The translations under genes and the position numbers were made by a program. From the NCBI GenBank assembly GCA_029204225.1, contig CM055104.1, positions 22,567,952 to 22,631,951 of the forward strand: a stretch of 64,000 bases of DNA. The letters are read 5' to 3'. Positions 20,704 to 32,290 of the stretch are shown piece by piece. This DNA is from Diphasiastrum complanatum. Taxonomy: Eukaryota; Streptophyta; Lycopodiopsida; Lycopodiales; Lycopodiaceae. Each line of letters starts with the position of its first letter. Positions within the stretch are counted from its first letter, which is position 1. Under the pieces are notes generated by a model. That model did no database searches. It saw only the letters and a program-made list of their open reading frames with translations, and was not told where the DNA came from.

Positions 20704-22180
20704 ATATGCTGGGAATACCCCCAACAGGACCCATGGCCTGAAGTAGTGCCGGTCCCTCGACACTTTGCCAGTTTAGTACAAAGTCTTCTTGGCCCACCTC
20801 TGGTGGATCAGGTAGCCAGTGACATCTTCCATAAAGCTTACTCGGTCTATCTTCTTCAAGTCCTTGGGCGTGTGAAGGGACTTGTGGACTCTTGTTAGCC
20901 AGCTTTGGTCGACTCACGCTTGGAATCCGCGCGTCCAGGGATTGCCAAGGAATGCGGCTCGGTAGTAAACTTGAGCTACTAGAAGCTAATCTTCCACTTT
21001 CTCTAAAGCTAACACCTTATTTGGATCAAAGAATATTGGTGGGAGTCCAACTTCGTTTCGATTCCCATTAGATACTCTAAGTCCCGGGCGCAAGTGGCTG
21101 TCACACGGACTGTTGGATCAGGGTAGGTGAAATACTTATTAGAGAATTGGGTGAGAGCCCTTCGGGCGTCTACATCTATATCCCAACCATACTCTGAAGG
21201 GATTTTTGGCCAATTATAGTTCTGGATGGTGATCTTGTCCAGAGGAGTGTTGCATTCTGCCCATTTGGTTAGTTCGTGGATGAGGAAGGCATAGGATGAA
21301 CTGCCAGAGAGCCAATTTAGAATCAATTAGTGGAACTTTATTCTATAATCCATAAATTCTTAGAGATAAGAGTCCAAAATCTTCGTTCCTATTTTGCAGT
21401 TAATAAACTTTTGATAGTAGTCTGAATCGTCTGCTATCACAAATGATTTTTTGAACGATTCCATAAAACCTTCTCATGTAGTGGGTTTCAATTGCAAATC
21501 ACGCCACCACGATGAAGCTTTTCCATGGAAAAATATAACCACACTCAATTTTCTTTTTTTCTTGAATAATGTGAAGACTAAAATAATTTTTTCATTTTGT
21601 CAGTCGTCTGAATGACTAGTTCCGTGATAGTCTCTATCATGTACCTGTTGTTAGTTTGGATCGGAATTTTTTGTGCAGTCTGGGTGACTAAAGGTTTTAT
21701 CAGGGCTTTTGCTTGATGATGAGAGATGGGCTGGCGATCACCGGACATAATGCTGACAGTGACCATCGAGTCCACGTTAATCCATACCTTGTACGTGGTA
21801 CCTTGGTACAGGAAGTGGAAACATGACTTCGGCACGTCCCAGGTGGCGTAAGCATGAAGGGTGAGGCCCATGTTAATGTCAGAGCTAAAAAGCGCCAGGT
21901 AAAAACCCATTGCTTCAAGAAGTGGGCTAGCAATCTAAAGCCAAAGTCTGCGAGAGTTCAGAAGGTGATTTGACTGCCCTACAAAGGTTTTGCAAGGGTT
22001 CAAGCAGTCTGTGAGGGTTCAATCCTCGCAGGAAGTGAATGCTCACACAACTTGCTAGACCATGTAGGCAAGCTGATTTCACTGCTTTGATTCCATTTAT
22101 GCGCCTTGCAAAGGTTGGTTTGATGATCTTGATGCTTTGCGAAGGTTCTGAATATTCTGCTTCTTGGAACCCTCACATAC
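20704..22180 (-). pseudogene. E2 ORF3 remnant (post-pol ORF of unknown function)
   Basis: Three blocks on the minus strand match E5 ORF3. Block 1 (21910-21578): MGFYLALFSSDINMGLTLHA, SMVTVSIMSGDRQPISHHQA and IQTNNRYMIETIT. Block 2 (21326-21009): TKWAECNTPLDKIT, YGWDIDVDARRALTQF and ARDLEYLMGIE. Block 3 (20917-20704): the C-terminal tail next to the LTR. The Ser/Thr/Pro-rich and coiled-coil middle of E5 (about 42420-44570) is missing, replaced by 21327-21560. Position between integrase and 3' LTR is where env-like or other extra ORFs sit in some plant gypsy lineages. Function unknown. Confidence 0.75.
21327..21560 (-). pseudogene. Gag-like fragment embedded in E2 ORF3
   Basis: On the minus strand one frame, broken by four stops, reads FHGKASSWWRDLQLKPTT, then EGFMESFKKSFVIADDSDYY and GTKILDSYL. 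The pattern (G-x-A-x-x-W-W, then F-x-x-x-F) resembles the retrotransposon gag core. It differs from the E1 gag of this family (FPMSLLAVAQDWF) and is absent from E5 at this place, so it may be a captured fragment of another element. Confidence 0.5.
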
Positions 22181-22733
22181 ATTAAAAAATGATATTTATC
22201 CCATCACTACTCTCACAGAGATTTTCATAGATACATCTGGGTTAGATCTAGTGACTGTCCAAGTTTCAAGAGCTATGTCCTAGGGGATCTCCAAAAATCA
22301 TGAAAAAAGTGCTCTTTTAGAGTTTTTTTTTATGAGATCTTGAGATTCTCTGATTTTTTACTTTTGCAAACCAGTAATCTGCTACATCCATGTTAGATCT
22401 GACTGTTAGTAGCTCTCTGGAAATTCTGATAGATATTTAGTAGCAAATCCATCAGTTTTGGTGAATTTTGTTCTTATTTTGCCATGGTTACTAAGATCGA
22501 TGTCTCTAATCTGCAAATTGAGGGCCTTATTGGTGTAATCTGATGATGTGCTTTTCTCTTGATCCTATCTGGATCGGGATATCTCTTGGATCTTGTTGGA
22601 TCTTCTCTGATCTTGCTAGATCTGGCTGAATCTTGATGGATCTAGCTTGTTCTGGCTTGATCTTCCTGGATCTAGTTGTGGTGGCCGAACAGATAAACTT
22701 TTCGTAACATGCCACCACTAACCTGGATCCGTC
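22181..22733 (-). repeat. E2 segment between integrase and ORF3 with a GATC-rich tract
   Basis: No ORF is supported. From about 22555 to 22690 the plus strand is a string of imperfect TGGATCT/TTGATCT-type units, about 8-10 bp each. A matching reverse-strand tract follows integrase in E4 (49440-49545), so it belongs to the family. E5 lacks it, with ORF3 following integrase almost directly. Confidence 0.65.
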
Positions 22734-23643
22734 TCACTGTGGGGGCCAGTACTTGTGCAACCGGCTATTGTTGATGGTTGTGTCGAAAGGTTTCCCATCT
22801 AGCTTCTCCAGATTCATGGCTCCATGATTAAGAATCTCTTTGATCCGATAAGGACCTTCGTCTATGAATTTTAATTTCCCCTTGATCGCCTTGGTTTTAT
22901 ACATCAGGACTAGATCTGCAGAACGAAGATCCTTCTTTTGTAGCCTATGATCGTGCCATGCTTTGTGTCTTTTCTTTTCAGCTGCCAGTGCATGCACAAC
23001 TAGTAAGTGTGTTTCATAGAGCTTATGAAGAGCTTTGTGGCGTAATTGTAGAGATCTAGGTTCATCAAGGCATTGCATTGTGGCAAACCTTAATGAAGGG
23101 ACTAAAAACTCTATTGGCATTACAACATCCTGACCATATACCAATTAGAATGGCTTATATGCTGTCCTGAATGCCCATAGAGCAGTGCAACTTGTGTTCC
23201 CAATCCGATCTACTAGCTTCAACTGTTTTCGTGAGCACGCTACACAGGATCTTATTGGATGATTCTGCTTGCCCATTACCGCGAAGATAATAAGGCATAC
23301 TGGTTCTATGGATCACAAAGAATTCCTCCAACAGGATCTTGATGGTCTCATTGATGAAATGACTCCTGCGATTGCTAACTATCTCCACCGGGAACCCAAA
23401 GCGCACAATGATATTTCCATTGAAAAACTTGGTAGTGGTCCTAGCATCAGCTACTCTTACTGCCTTGGCTTCGACCCACTTGGTGAGGTAGTCTGTGGCC
23501 ACGATTATGTATCGAGCCTGGGTACTTGTTGCTGCAGGGTGAATTGGATCAATGTAATCCAATTCCCACTTTTTAAATGGTGCTTGGGATAAGAATGGGT
23601 GTAGAAGGTCATAATTCAATCTCGTCGGTCTGCCCTTTGGCAC
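22734..23643 (-). pseudogene. pol: E2 integrase core and C-terminal domain
   Basis: The core (23643-23155) has LDYIDPIHPA (first Asp), VSNRRSHF (second Asp changed to Asn) and GNGQAESSNK (Glu). A frame change near 23150 leads to the C-terminal domain (23144-22734): MVYGQDVVMPIEFLVPSLRF, KKRHKAWHDHRLQKKDL, YKTKAIKGKLKFIDEGPYRI and the terminal LHKYWPPQ. E5 (41602-41952) and E4 (about 48920-49340) carry the same C-terminal domain. Inactive by the Asn change and the frameshift. Confidence 0.88.
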
Positions 23644-24500
23644 ACATCACATTTCCTCAAGTATTCCTTTGTATCCTTATGAATCATTGGCCACCAGCAT
23701 CCCGATTGTAGGATCTTACAAACTGTAATGTCGGATGTAAAATGGCCTCCACCCATGCCTTCATGTGAGAGTGAAATGATTTGGGTGACATCATGAGGAA
23801 GAATACACCACCGAAGAATCCCATCTGGTTCTCCTCGGTACAATTGGCCGGCAATCAGCTGATAAGGTCTAGCTTTCCAGATCAATTTCCACTGATCTGC
23901 CTTTGGTAGTGATTTGTCTGGTTGGCCCCTCATTAGATATTCAACTATGTCCGCCGCCCACTCCGGTACTGTGTCTACGTAAAATAAGGCAGCATCGGAC
24001 AGCTCATCGTCAGGTTGGAGTGCAACCTCCTTCCCTTTGATACGCGACACATGATCTACCATGTAGTGTTGTTTTCCCTTGTGAACTACTATCCAAAAAT
24101 AAAACTCTAGCCATCGAGTGATTCTCCCTGTGTTGCAGATTTCGTTAATGAGATACAGCTTGGTTGATGGTCCATATAAAAAGCAAAGTGTGTGGCCATC
24201 AGGCAGTGCCAAAACTTCTTAACCGCATATATCATTGACAGTGCTTTCATCTCTGTGGCTGAGTAATTCATTTATGTATCACTGAGCTGTCGGCTTGCAA
24301 ATCAGATCAGAAAATCCTTTTTGTGTTCTCCTAGCTGGGTTAAGACTGCTCCAATTGCATACTTTGATGCGTCCGTATGCACATGAAACTCAATGGACCA
24401 AGTGGGCAGACCTAGGATTGGTGCTGAAACTAATGCATTCTTAAGTTTTTGGAAATCCTTTAGGGCTTCCTCGTTCCAATGTGGATCCGTTGTGAGCTTG
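23616..24500 (-). pseudogene. pol: E2 RNase H end, tether and integrase zinc domain
   Basis: From 24212 the frame carries the RNase H end (LYLINEICNTGRITRWLEF), the tether KGKQHYMVDHVSRIKGK, and the integrase zinc domain: HEGMGGGHFTSDITVCKILQ, GCWWPMIHKDTKEYL and KCDVCQ. The upstream RNase H motif (24500-24220) is broken by stops. Compared with E1, a short deletion lies near TRWL. Confidence 0.82.
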
Positions 24501-24528
24501 TAAATTGGCCATGCTAACTCCGCAAAAT

Positions 24529-25640
24529 CTAGAATAAGATCTTGTAATAGTTAGCATGACCCATAAAGATGTAGACCTCATGGATCGTTCCTGGTAGTGG
24601 TAGATCAACAATGATCCTAATTTTTGATAGGTCTGTGGCGATCCCATGTCTAGATACTATATGGCCGAGAATCAAGCCATGTGTAACCCAAAATTGACAT
24701 TTTTCTGGATTCAAGGAGATCTAGAATTTGCGGCATTTTTGTAGCACCTTCTCCAGATTGGATAAGTGTTCAGAGTTTGGTCCATGCACTCACAAATCGT
24801 CCAAAAAAAATTCCAAATTTTTTTGCAAATACTCTTTGAATGTCGCCTGCATGACTCGCTAGAAAGTGCTTGGGGCATTGCAAAGTCCGAATGGCATCAC
24901 CTTATAGGCATAGGTTCTCCATTCCGTGGCGAATGTTGTCTTATGCTGGTCTTGGGGTGCTATCTTCACTTGGTTGTAACCATTGAAGCCGTCTAAAAAC
25001 CTATAGGCTTCGGCCCCAGCTACTCTGTCAAGGACACTTTCTGTGAAGGGCAAAGAAAAATGATCATTTTTGGTGACTGAGTTTAGCGCCTTCAGATTCA
25101 CATAGATCCGCATTTTGCCATTATTCTTGGGTACTATAACTATCGGCGATACCCATTCAGTGTGCTCGATTTTGTAAATGAAATTTGCATCTAACAGCTT
25201 CTACAATTCCTGCTTGATCAGTTCCGTGTAGTTCGGGTTGCAGCAATAGTAACGACTCACCTTGGGGACTGCTCCATCTACCAAGGGTATGGTGTGTTGG
25301 ACTACTGTTGGTGGATTGCCCTTCAGGTCAATGTAATTTTAGGCAAAACAATCCTTGTACTCCACCAACAATGATCGTAGTCTTTTGAATTGTGTGGGCG
25401 TTAACTGCTCTCCCACGTATACGATCTTTTCTTCTTCACCTGGCTCGGCAAGGTTCATGGGTTGCGTTCGCACAAGTCCTTTGAAGACTTGTTCCGCTGG
25501 TGTTTGACTTTGATTAGGTTCTCGCTGGGGTTGCGGCATCATAATTACCACGTCGTCCAAGGTATAATTCTTGAAGGTCTCAGGCATCTTGTGAATTGGT
25601 GCTCGTCGAGATTTCTCCTTTCAACATATTGATCTTAGCC
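24529..25640 (-). pseudogene. pol: E2 reverse transcriptase
   Basis: Palm at 25113-24859: MRIYVNLKALNSVTKNDHFS, FTESVLDRVAGAEAYRFLDG and YAYKVMPFGLCNAPSTF. It is followed after a stop by the catalytic region, where the DNA around 24810 is consistent with the FLDDL seen in relatives, and then GLILGHIVSRHGIATDLSKI (24714-24529). The pre-RT segment is at 25587-25339 (LDDVVIMMPQPQREPNQSQ). Multiple stops, e.g. at the Trp/Arg positions. Confidence 0.82.
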
Positions 25641-26874
25641 CGACCGGTCATCTTTTGATTTTTCGTCATCCTCTTCTCAGATGACGTTGTATCAAAGTCC
25701 ATCCTGATTGACTTCAAGGAATCTAACACCTTCTTTTGTCTCTTTTTGTCATATCGGTGGATTCGTCCTTGTTGTTTTTCTTCAAAACTGGTGTGACATT
25801 CGCCTTGTTGTTGCGAATATCAATATCCACTATAGCTATAGTTTCTTTGGGTAGATCACTTCATCGGATTAGCTAGTTGTAGCCTTGCTTCAACTGGTTC
25901 TTCTTGTTTGCAGGTGCCTTTGGTGGATCTATCCTTGAAACTTTTGCCATAGTAGATTTTTGCGGCGGTTGAGCTGGTACTTTCTTAATTCCGTAACAAT
26001 CTAGGTCTATTTATTGTAGGACCTGCTCATCAGTTAGCTCATTCTCCTTGTTGTAAGTCAGAGCATGTTGCCAAGGGACTAAATCATCATCCATTGGGTT
26101 CTCAATAGATTTCGCTGACAGCCATGCTATGTTTATCATATTCATTCCAAATGTAATTGGTGTGTCCATGGTGTAACACTTGGGTAAAGATGTGTTGGGT
26201 TCAGTATTTGATTTGTATTGACATGCTTGGCAGTCAATCTTTGCTAATGCAAAGATCGTCCATCTCACGACGTTTTTTCTCTAAATCGTAGTGACCACCC
26301 TTGGCTTGGCTTGGGCGATCTATTGTGTGATCTATCGTGGATGATCCATCATTAGCCTTGGGTGCAAGTGGTTTCACCGCCCATGTGGTTGGATCGACCT
26401 TTACAGCCTACTCTCTGTTCTCAAAGGCGAGTTTCCCCGTACCCGAGTTGTGTACTACTTGTGCAGTCCTCAACCATGGTCTTCCCAGCAAAACACGGTA
26501 TGCAGATGGAGATTCATGTATATCCATTACTACAAAGGTGTTCACAAACTGTTATGTCTACTATTTTTACAAGGATATCGGCAACCACACCCTTTGGTTT
26601 TACACAAGATTGATCCGCTAGCTTGATGATGAATCTTGCTGGCTTCCTCGTCCTCGAATCTCTTGTGTTTGATTGACAGAGTGATGTTATGTTTCCCACT
26701 CTCCCATGCTACTCTAATGTGAAGGACATTACTAGTCTCTTCATAGCCTGTACAATATATGGGCTTTGGTGCTACTGATTCCGTGTCCACTTTGGCCCAT
26801 TCAACCAGAAGGCTTTTAGCTTGTGGTGCAATACGCAGTAATTCTCCGAGGGGTAAACTAACACGGCTCGCCAA
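25641..26874 (-). pseudogene. pol: E2 protease region and protease-RT spacer
   Basis: Counterpart of E1 6855-8214, more damaged. Readable pieces are 26874-26542 (LPLGELLRIAPQAKSLLVEW, NVLHIRVAWES, NITLSIKHKRFEDEE) and 26268-26011 (TMDTPITFGMNMINIAWLSA, NPMDDDLVPWQHALTYN). The active-site stretch is deleted: EDEE jumps directly to the segment after it (ARFIIKLADQSCVKPKG), so the D-G-G box seen in E1 is gone. Confidence 0.75.
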
Positions 26875-27926
26875 TAGGCTTGTGAGCCTTTCAGTGCGCG
26901 GTTCCTCTCCACCATGTGGAAAGGTGGTTCATGGCAATGCAATTGATTCTTTTGATCAGTGCGCAATGGTGAGCTCGTTCGTGGTTCTCGTTTGTCACCA
27001 GTAGGAGGTTCCATAGGGTTGTCCTTTTCTTGCTCTTTTTCCTCCGCTTGTGCTCTATGTACCCAGTGCCATATCTTCTGGTACTGTCTCCTTTCTTCCC
27101 TCACATTCGGATATGGCGCTGAAGTTGAGGGTTGGGCATCTATGACCGATGGTGGTGGTGAGGGAGCCACTTCCTTCCTCTTCTGTGCTCGCGTAACGGC
27201 TAACACAGGGGCATGGTAATGTTGCCTTTCCAGTGGCATCCCCACTTGAACTGTTGCTCATTGTATTGCAATGAAGTTCAATGGTGTGCTAGTCCCAAGT
27301 CTCAATGGACAATTCTTGAAGCAGTGTCCATAACCACATTCTCGGTAGAAGGATGCATATTGTCCCTTGTAAGGACATTCATCAATTCTGTGTCCTTCGT
27401 CACATCCTTAGCAATCGTAATTTCTTCCGCCTTAACGCTGAGTTTGAGCTGCATAGGCTGCAATAGATTCATTTATGGCAGAATCCATATATGGTTCATC
27501 CGGCCCATACCATTGTAGTTGCTCAGGTTGAGATGGTATTGGCATCTCTGGTTCTGCTGCTGTCAAGTTCACGTGGGCCACTTGTTGATTGGCTAGCCCC
27601 GATGGTGTAGGTAAGGCCATATGTTGTTGATTATGGCGTGCACCGTACCTCGGTGCGGCATTTGGTGCCCCTTGATGATATGGATAAGAAGTCTGATAAG
27701 GACTCCTTTTCTGTTGGACAATCCGGGGGCTAAATGGGCAAAATGTCGTATCATGTGATGTTGCGTTGCACAAATGGCAAAATCTATGGGTCAGTCTCAA
27801 ATTTTGCTTTAGGATCGGGCACTCGTTCGTTGTATGGTTTTGTGTGCATATTGAACACCATACATTTTTGCGTCGGAGATTTGGCGTTGCTGCTACAGCT
27901 CCTTGTAAGGCTTTCAGTTGAAAGCT
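26875..27926 (-). pseudogene. gag: E2 nucleocapsid and linker; N-terminal gag deleted
   Basis: From 27800: MRLTHRFCHLCNATSHDTTF, RSPYQTSYPYHQGAPNAAPR, and the zinc-knuckle region near 27420-27300, damaged by stops. A Pro/Ser linker follows (27245-26772, KRKEVAPSPPPS). Only about 20 bp separate the last gag homology (near 27925) from the primer site, while E1 has over 1 kb of capsid-coding sequence there. The capsid has been deleted precisely up to the primer-site region. Confidence 0.75.
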
Positions 27927-27945
27927 ATCCCTGGCAACGACACCA
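27927..27945 (-). other. E2 primer binding site (tRNA-Asp type)
   Basis: On the minus strand, one base inside the LTR, TGGTGTCGTTGCCAGGGAT. The usual tRNA-Asp-complementary site of plant gypsy elements is TGGCGCCGTTGCCGGGGAT. The three differences are all C-to-T or G-to-A, as expected from decay of methylated cytosines. Confidence 0.8.
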
Positions 27946-27946
27946 T

Positions 27947-28402
27947 TGTAGGGTCAAAGATCTCGCATAGTAGTAGCCCTCCCGCCTGTCAACAAGGGTT
28001 AGAGCATTGGATAGGTGCCTAACTATGAATAGATGCTACTTTTAGATAGTTCTTTGTTTTTTCTCTAACTCTATCACCACTAACACTCCACACCCCCAAC
28101 TCTACTCCACTAAACTAACATTCATCATGATTTTGTGAAGGAAAAGAATAGAATAGAAGAGAGGCAGAGAGTAATAGGGAGAAGGTGGGGAGAGAGAGTG
28201 AGGGTGGAGGTTAGCTCAAATGCTCCTTGTGCTTGCTAATGCAAAAACTGTAACTATGGAAACCAAAAACTTGCAAACTTGAGAGCAAAAGGACAACACA
28301 ATCAAGCACATTAGCAAGTAGTGAATAGCAAGTGAGGATGCTTCTCTCCAAAATTTGGTAGAGTTTCCTCCTTCCCATTAAGCATGAAAATAGAGTTCAT
28401 GA
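27947..28402 (-). repeat. E2 5' LTR, truncated
   Basis: Starts TGTAGGGTCAAAGATCTCG and follows 19903-20360 closely for 456 bp, then changes abruptly to copia fragment C4 after CATGA. The outer ~345 bp of the LTR are lost. Confidence 0.9.
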
Positions 28403-28953
28403 AAATATGTTGTAAATACCCCAACATTCTCTCCAAACAAATGCTCGTTCTTAACACTTTGAACAAAAGTAGTAATTGATAAATGTTGACTCCCTCCTCG
28501 ATTAGTACAAAATGGTTTCAAAGAGTGCTCGAATTTTTTAGCCTTTGCCAAAACATCAAATTGAAAAGGTCTCGCATGAAACTTTTCACTAATGCATCTA
28601 TCACATGCAACAACTTGCGGCGACTTGAAAAAAGAAGATTGCTTCAACATCTGCTAAATGTATCATTGTTAAGAGATGAAGATTCCAGCCCCCTATGGAA
28701 GATCAACAAGAACCCCAGTGTGGTTTTTCATCAGTGAGTTATACTCCTCTTGCATCGCATCCTCCCAACATTTTACTCCTTTGGCCTGCTCATAAAAAAT
28801 AGGTTCTACTGCACCATCCTCAATAGAAGTAAGAGCGAATTCAGAAAAATCAGCAAATTGTATTGATTTAGTAGAGGCACGAGTCTTCCCTTCATAGAAA
28901 TGGTCTACTTTGTTGTCCTGCAAGTCTGCAACAACCATTTAGGAACTGGTTTG
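28403..28953 (-). pseudogene. pol: C4: rearranged copia pol fragment, left part
   Basis: Reading leftward, 28938-28693 is the linker and RT start (LQDNKVDHFYEGKTRAST, EDAMQEEYNSLMKNHT). The next segment, 28650-28378, is integrase-like (VVACDRCISEKFHARPF, then FCTNRGG in place of RxDxGGE). In a normal element integrase precedes this linker, so the order is reversed. C5 is inserted at 28953; the fragment continues at 35545-35636. Confidence 0.6.
28949..28953. repeat. Target-site duplication of C5, left copy (GTTTG)
   Basis: GTTTG just before TGATGGGG is repeated at 35545-35549, just after the right LTR. Confidence 0.92.
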
Positions 28954-30307
28954 TGATGGGGCAAGGGAGATAGAAGAACGCAAACGGAGAAGAGATCAGA
29001 AATAATGCGGAACAGCTCTTCCATTCTAATCGACTGCTAGGTGCAAAAATAGTCTAATAGACAGTCTATGCTAAATGTAATCACAGCTTTAAGTGTTCTA
29101 ATTGCCCAACAGGAACTGAAAAATTATCTCATACTCTAAAACAAGAGTGCAGTCCACCGAAGAGATTAGAGATGGTTTGTATGTGGTACTACTGAAATCA
29201 GATTCAACGTGAAGTATAGTTCTAAAATAAATGGAAGAGCAGTATGATAACGTGAGTTCCTCAGGCGTCAAAGACAGCCATCGTCTGATCAAAAACTGAG
29301 GAGTCGTAGACGTCCGTGTTCTGATCAGAGTGACTAAACAAGCGCGATTGAACAACATTAAAAGTGCATTCAATCACAACAAGCATTTATCTACGTTGTA
29401 CACAGATAAAAACAAGCTGCTGCTATATTACACTGAAGCACAATACAAAATAGCAATTACAACAAAAAATGACGGCGTAATTGGGAAGCTCAAATAATGT
29501 GTCTCATAGACGGAGCACCCTGTGCTTGGACGATCAATTTATATATTTCATCCGTGTATTAAGTACATTGAATGCTTGTCACCTAAGTAGGAAAGCCGTT
29601 GTACTTGGAAGCATATGGCTTCTGTAAAAACTGTACACAGTATATATACGGTCAATAATTTAGCATAGTTGACATGGACAAGGACATCGCTAGAACGTTC
29701 CTCGTTTATTTGAGACAACCTTCAGGATTTTTCTCTCTCTTCGCATTTTTTGCAAGAAGCCGAAGGTGCCCCAAAAAGATGGTGGTCTTTAAAACAGCTT
29801 AACGCATGAAAAATAGATGACCTTCGGGATTTTCTCTCTCTTCGCATTTTTCGCAAAGTGCCAAAGGTGTGTTACAAACAGAAACTTTTGAACTATGCGC
29901 ATTTCGAGAAATGCGAAAAAGTCGAAGCTGTTGAAAACATAGTGTATTTCTATAGACTGTTGAAAAAGTAATGTATTTCTGCAGACTTGTTCTAAATGCA
30001 ACTTTTGTAAAAGTCCTTGAAGATGGCCAAGTCTTCAATGACTTCAAGTTATTAAACTTGACATCTGAACTTTGAAATTATGACAGGATTGAAACCCTTT
30101 GTTGGAGATCAGCCGGAAGCCCATTGTAGACGTTCTTCAAATAAATTGGCTCTCTAAGTTTGTGATTCCTCCAAGTATTAGATGAGCTGTAGAACCAAAG
30201 TTGGTTTCACCTGACCCTAGATCAATCATCAATAAACATGCATGAAGAATCATGACATAGAAATTAGTCATTCACCAAGGAGACAACTGTGGGTTTAATT
30301 TTCAACA
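28954..30307 (-). repeat. C5 3' LTR
   Basis: TGATGGGGCAAGGG to TTTTCAACA. Contains an internal direct duplication of a ~50-bp block around TTCTCTCTCTTCGCATTTTT (about 29718 and 29820) and the palindrome GCATTTCGAGAAATGC near 29901. Confidence 0.93.
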
Positions 30308-30320
30308 GTCCCCCTTAAGG
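30308..30320 (-). other. C5 polypurine tract
   Basis: Minus strand TTAAGGGGGAC directly before the 3' LTR. Confidence 0.7.
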
Positions 30321-32290
30321 TCACGATTGGTGCCTGGGTATCTTCGTCAGGTTCAGCATGTTGAAGAACTTTTGGTGCTTGATGCTGGGAAGCGCTTTTG
30401 TGAAGATGTCTATGACCATTTCTGTTGTGGAGTAGTATTGAAGGATCACTTGCCCTGGGAAAACTTTCTCCCAAATGAAATGATATTGGATTTCTATGTG
30501 CTTGGTTTTGCCATGAAATCTGGGATTCAGTGACAGTGAAATATAGCTCAAGTTGTCACACAGAATGGTGGTAGCATTAAACTGAGTGTGATGTAAGTCG
30601 TGAAGTAATAACCTGATCCATACAGCTTCTTTTGAAGCTTGACATGTTGCGATGTACTTTGCCTCTATCGAAGAAAGCGCAACTGATTTCTGCTTCCTTG
30701 AGTTCTACGAAATCGGTCCCCCTGCCATATAAAAACAAAACCCGAAGGTAGATTTTCTGGTAGAGACTGTTCCTCCCCAATCCGAGTCGGAGTTGCCTCG
30801 CAGGACGAGTGGGTCGATAGAATTTCCATCGTAACATAAGATGTGATCTAAACTTCCCTGAGTATATCTCATCATTTCTTTAATGCTTTCCAATGAGAGA
30901 TCGTAGGATTAGACATGAATTGACTTAATGTGCTGACAGTGTATGCTAAATCTGGTCTAGTACATAGCATTGCCTACATTAGAGATTCGATTAGTGAATG
31001 ATAAGGGTACTTCGCTAAGTCGAGTACTTCATTATCAGTCTCAGCACAAGAAGGTTTAGTCAATACTATACTTGGATCCATTGGGGTATCAATTGGTTTG
31101 CAATCAGACATATGAAACTTTTTTAAAATGCCTTTTAGATATGTCTGCTGGCTAAGATAGATCTTCTTCTGAAGTCTATCTCTAGTAATGTGAATTCTTA
31201 GCAAAGAATGAACAGCTCCTAAATCAGTCATGTCAAATTCCTTTGACAGATCACTCTTAGTAGTGTGCAGAAGAGAAGTGTCGTTAGACAAAATAAATGC
31301 ATCATCTATGTAAAGAGATATGTGAACTGAATTGGTGCCTATATGCTTTGAATAAACATTACAGTCAGCTGAATTGTTTGCAAATCCTAATTGAATGAGA
31401 TAAGAGTTGATTCTATCGAACCATGCTCTTGCGGCCTGTTTCAGACTTTAGATTGCTTTGTGCAGCTTGCACACTTTGTGCTCTTGGCCTTTGACTTCGA
31501 ATCCTTCCGTTTGGAAGGTGTATAGCTCCTCTTCGACATTGCCACTGAGAAATGCTATCTTGACATCCATTTGGTGCATTTTGAGGTCTTCCACGGCTGC
31601 TAACGCAATCAAAGTCCTGATTGACTGCATCTTGACGACATGACTAAAAATTTCTTGATAATCCACTCCTTGTACTTAAGTGAATCCTTTAGCCACCAAC
31701 CGTGCTTTCCGTTTTGCAATGGAACCATCAGAGTTGATCTTCTTCTTGAAGATCCACTTGTTGTCGATAACTCTCTTGTGAGTGGGGAAGCTGACCAACG
31801 TCCATGTCTGATTTGTCAAAAGTGAGTTGTACTCGTTTTTCATAGCTTCTTTTCACTTCATAGCGTCCTTGGAGTTACTTCCTTCGGCTAGGCTCTCTAG
31901 TTCTTCTGATGAAGTCCAGAATGATTGAGGTGCATACCTCTCAAGAAATGTCTAAGTCCATGAGGATCTGCGGACGTTGGGTTGACCAGGATGTGATGAT
32001 GCTTCTTCTTGAATTTCTTCAGATCTGTTCGAACTAGCTTGGTCTGGTCTGATAACAAGTACTATCGGCTGCTCGGCTTCTGTAGCTGTAGTTGCAGATT
32101 CTGTAGAAGGAACATCAACGTTGGAAAAATCCATGCTACCGAAAATAGGATGAAATGACATAGCATTGTTTATCGATGGTTGTTTGAAATCATAGTATGT
32201 ATGCTCTTGAAATATTACATCCCTAGAGACAAATACTACATTGGTGGATGGGTCATAAACTTTATAAGCTTGTGAACAAAACATATACAA
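30321..32290 (-). pseudogene. pol: C5 reverse transcriptase and RNase H
   Basis: Fragments in several frames. 32290-31952 is the linker, with KVYDPSTNVVFVSRDVIF. 31666-31448 has MDYQEIFSHVVKMQSIRTLI and HQMDVKIAFLSGNVEEELY. 31291-30974 has FDMTDLGAVHSLLRIHI, LSQQTYLKGILKKF and CKPIDTPMDPS. RNase H pieces lie at 30893-30577. The end is at 30551-30321: KTKHIEIQYHFIWEKV and FTKALPSIKHQ. The YVDD box is not readable in an open frame. Inactive. Confidence 0.85.

Larger units (their letters stand above)
19903..28402 (-). mobile_element. E2: Ty3/gypsy element, minus strand, with ORF3 and truncated 5' LTR
   Basis: Order on the minus strand: partial 5' LTR (27947-28402), tRNA-Asp-type primer site, nucleocapsid, protease, RT, RNase H, integrase, a GATC-rich tract, ORF3 remnants and a full 3' LTR (19903-20703). 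The N-terminal gag present in E1 is deleted. Compared with E1 and E4 this is the most complete family member, though every ORF is broken. The 5' LTR is cut at 28402 by a junction to copia fragment C4. Confidence 0.92.
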
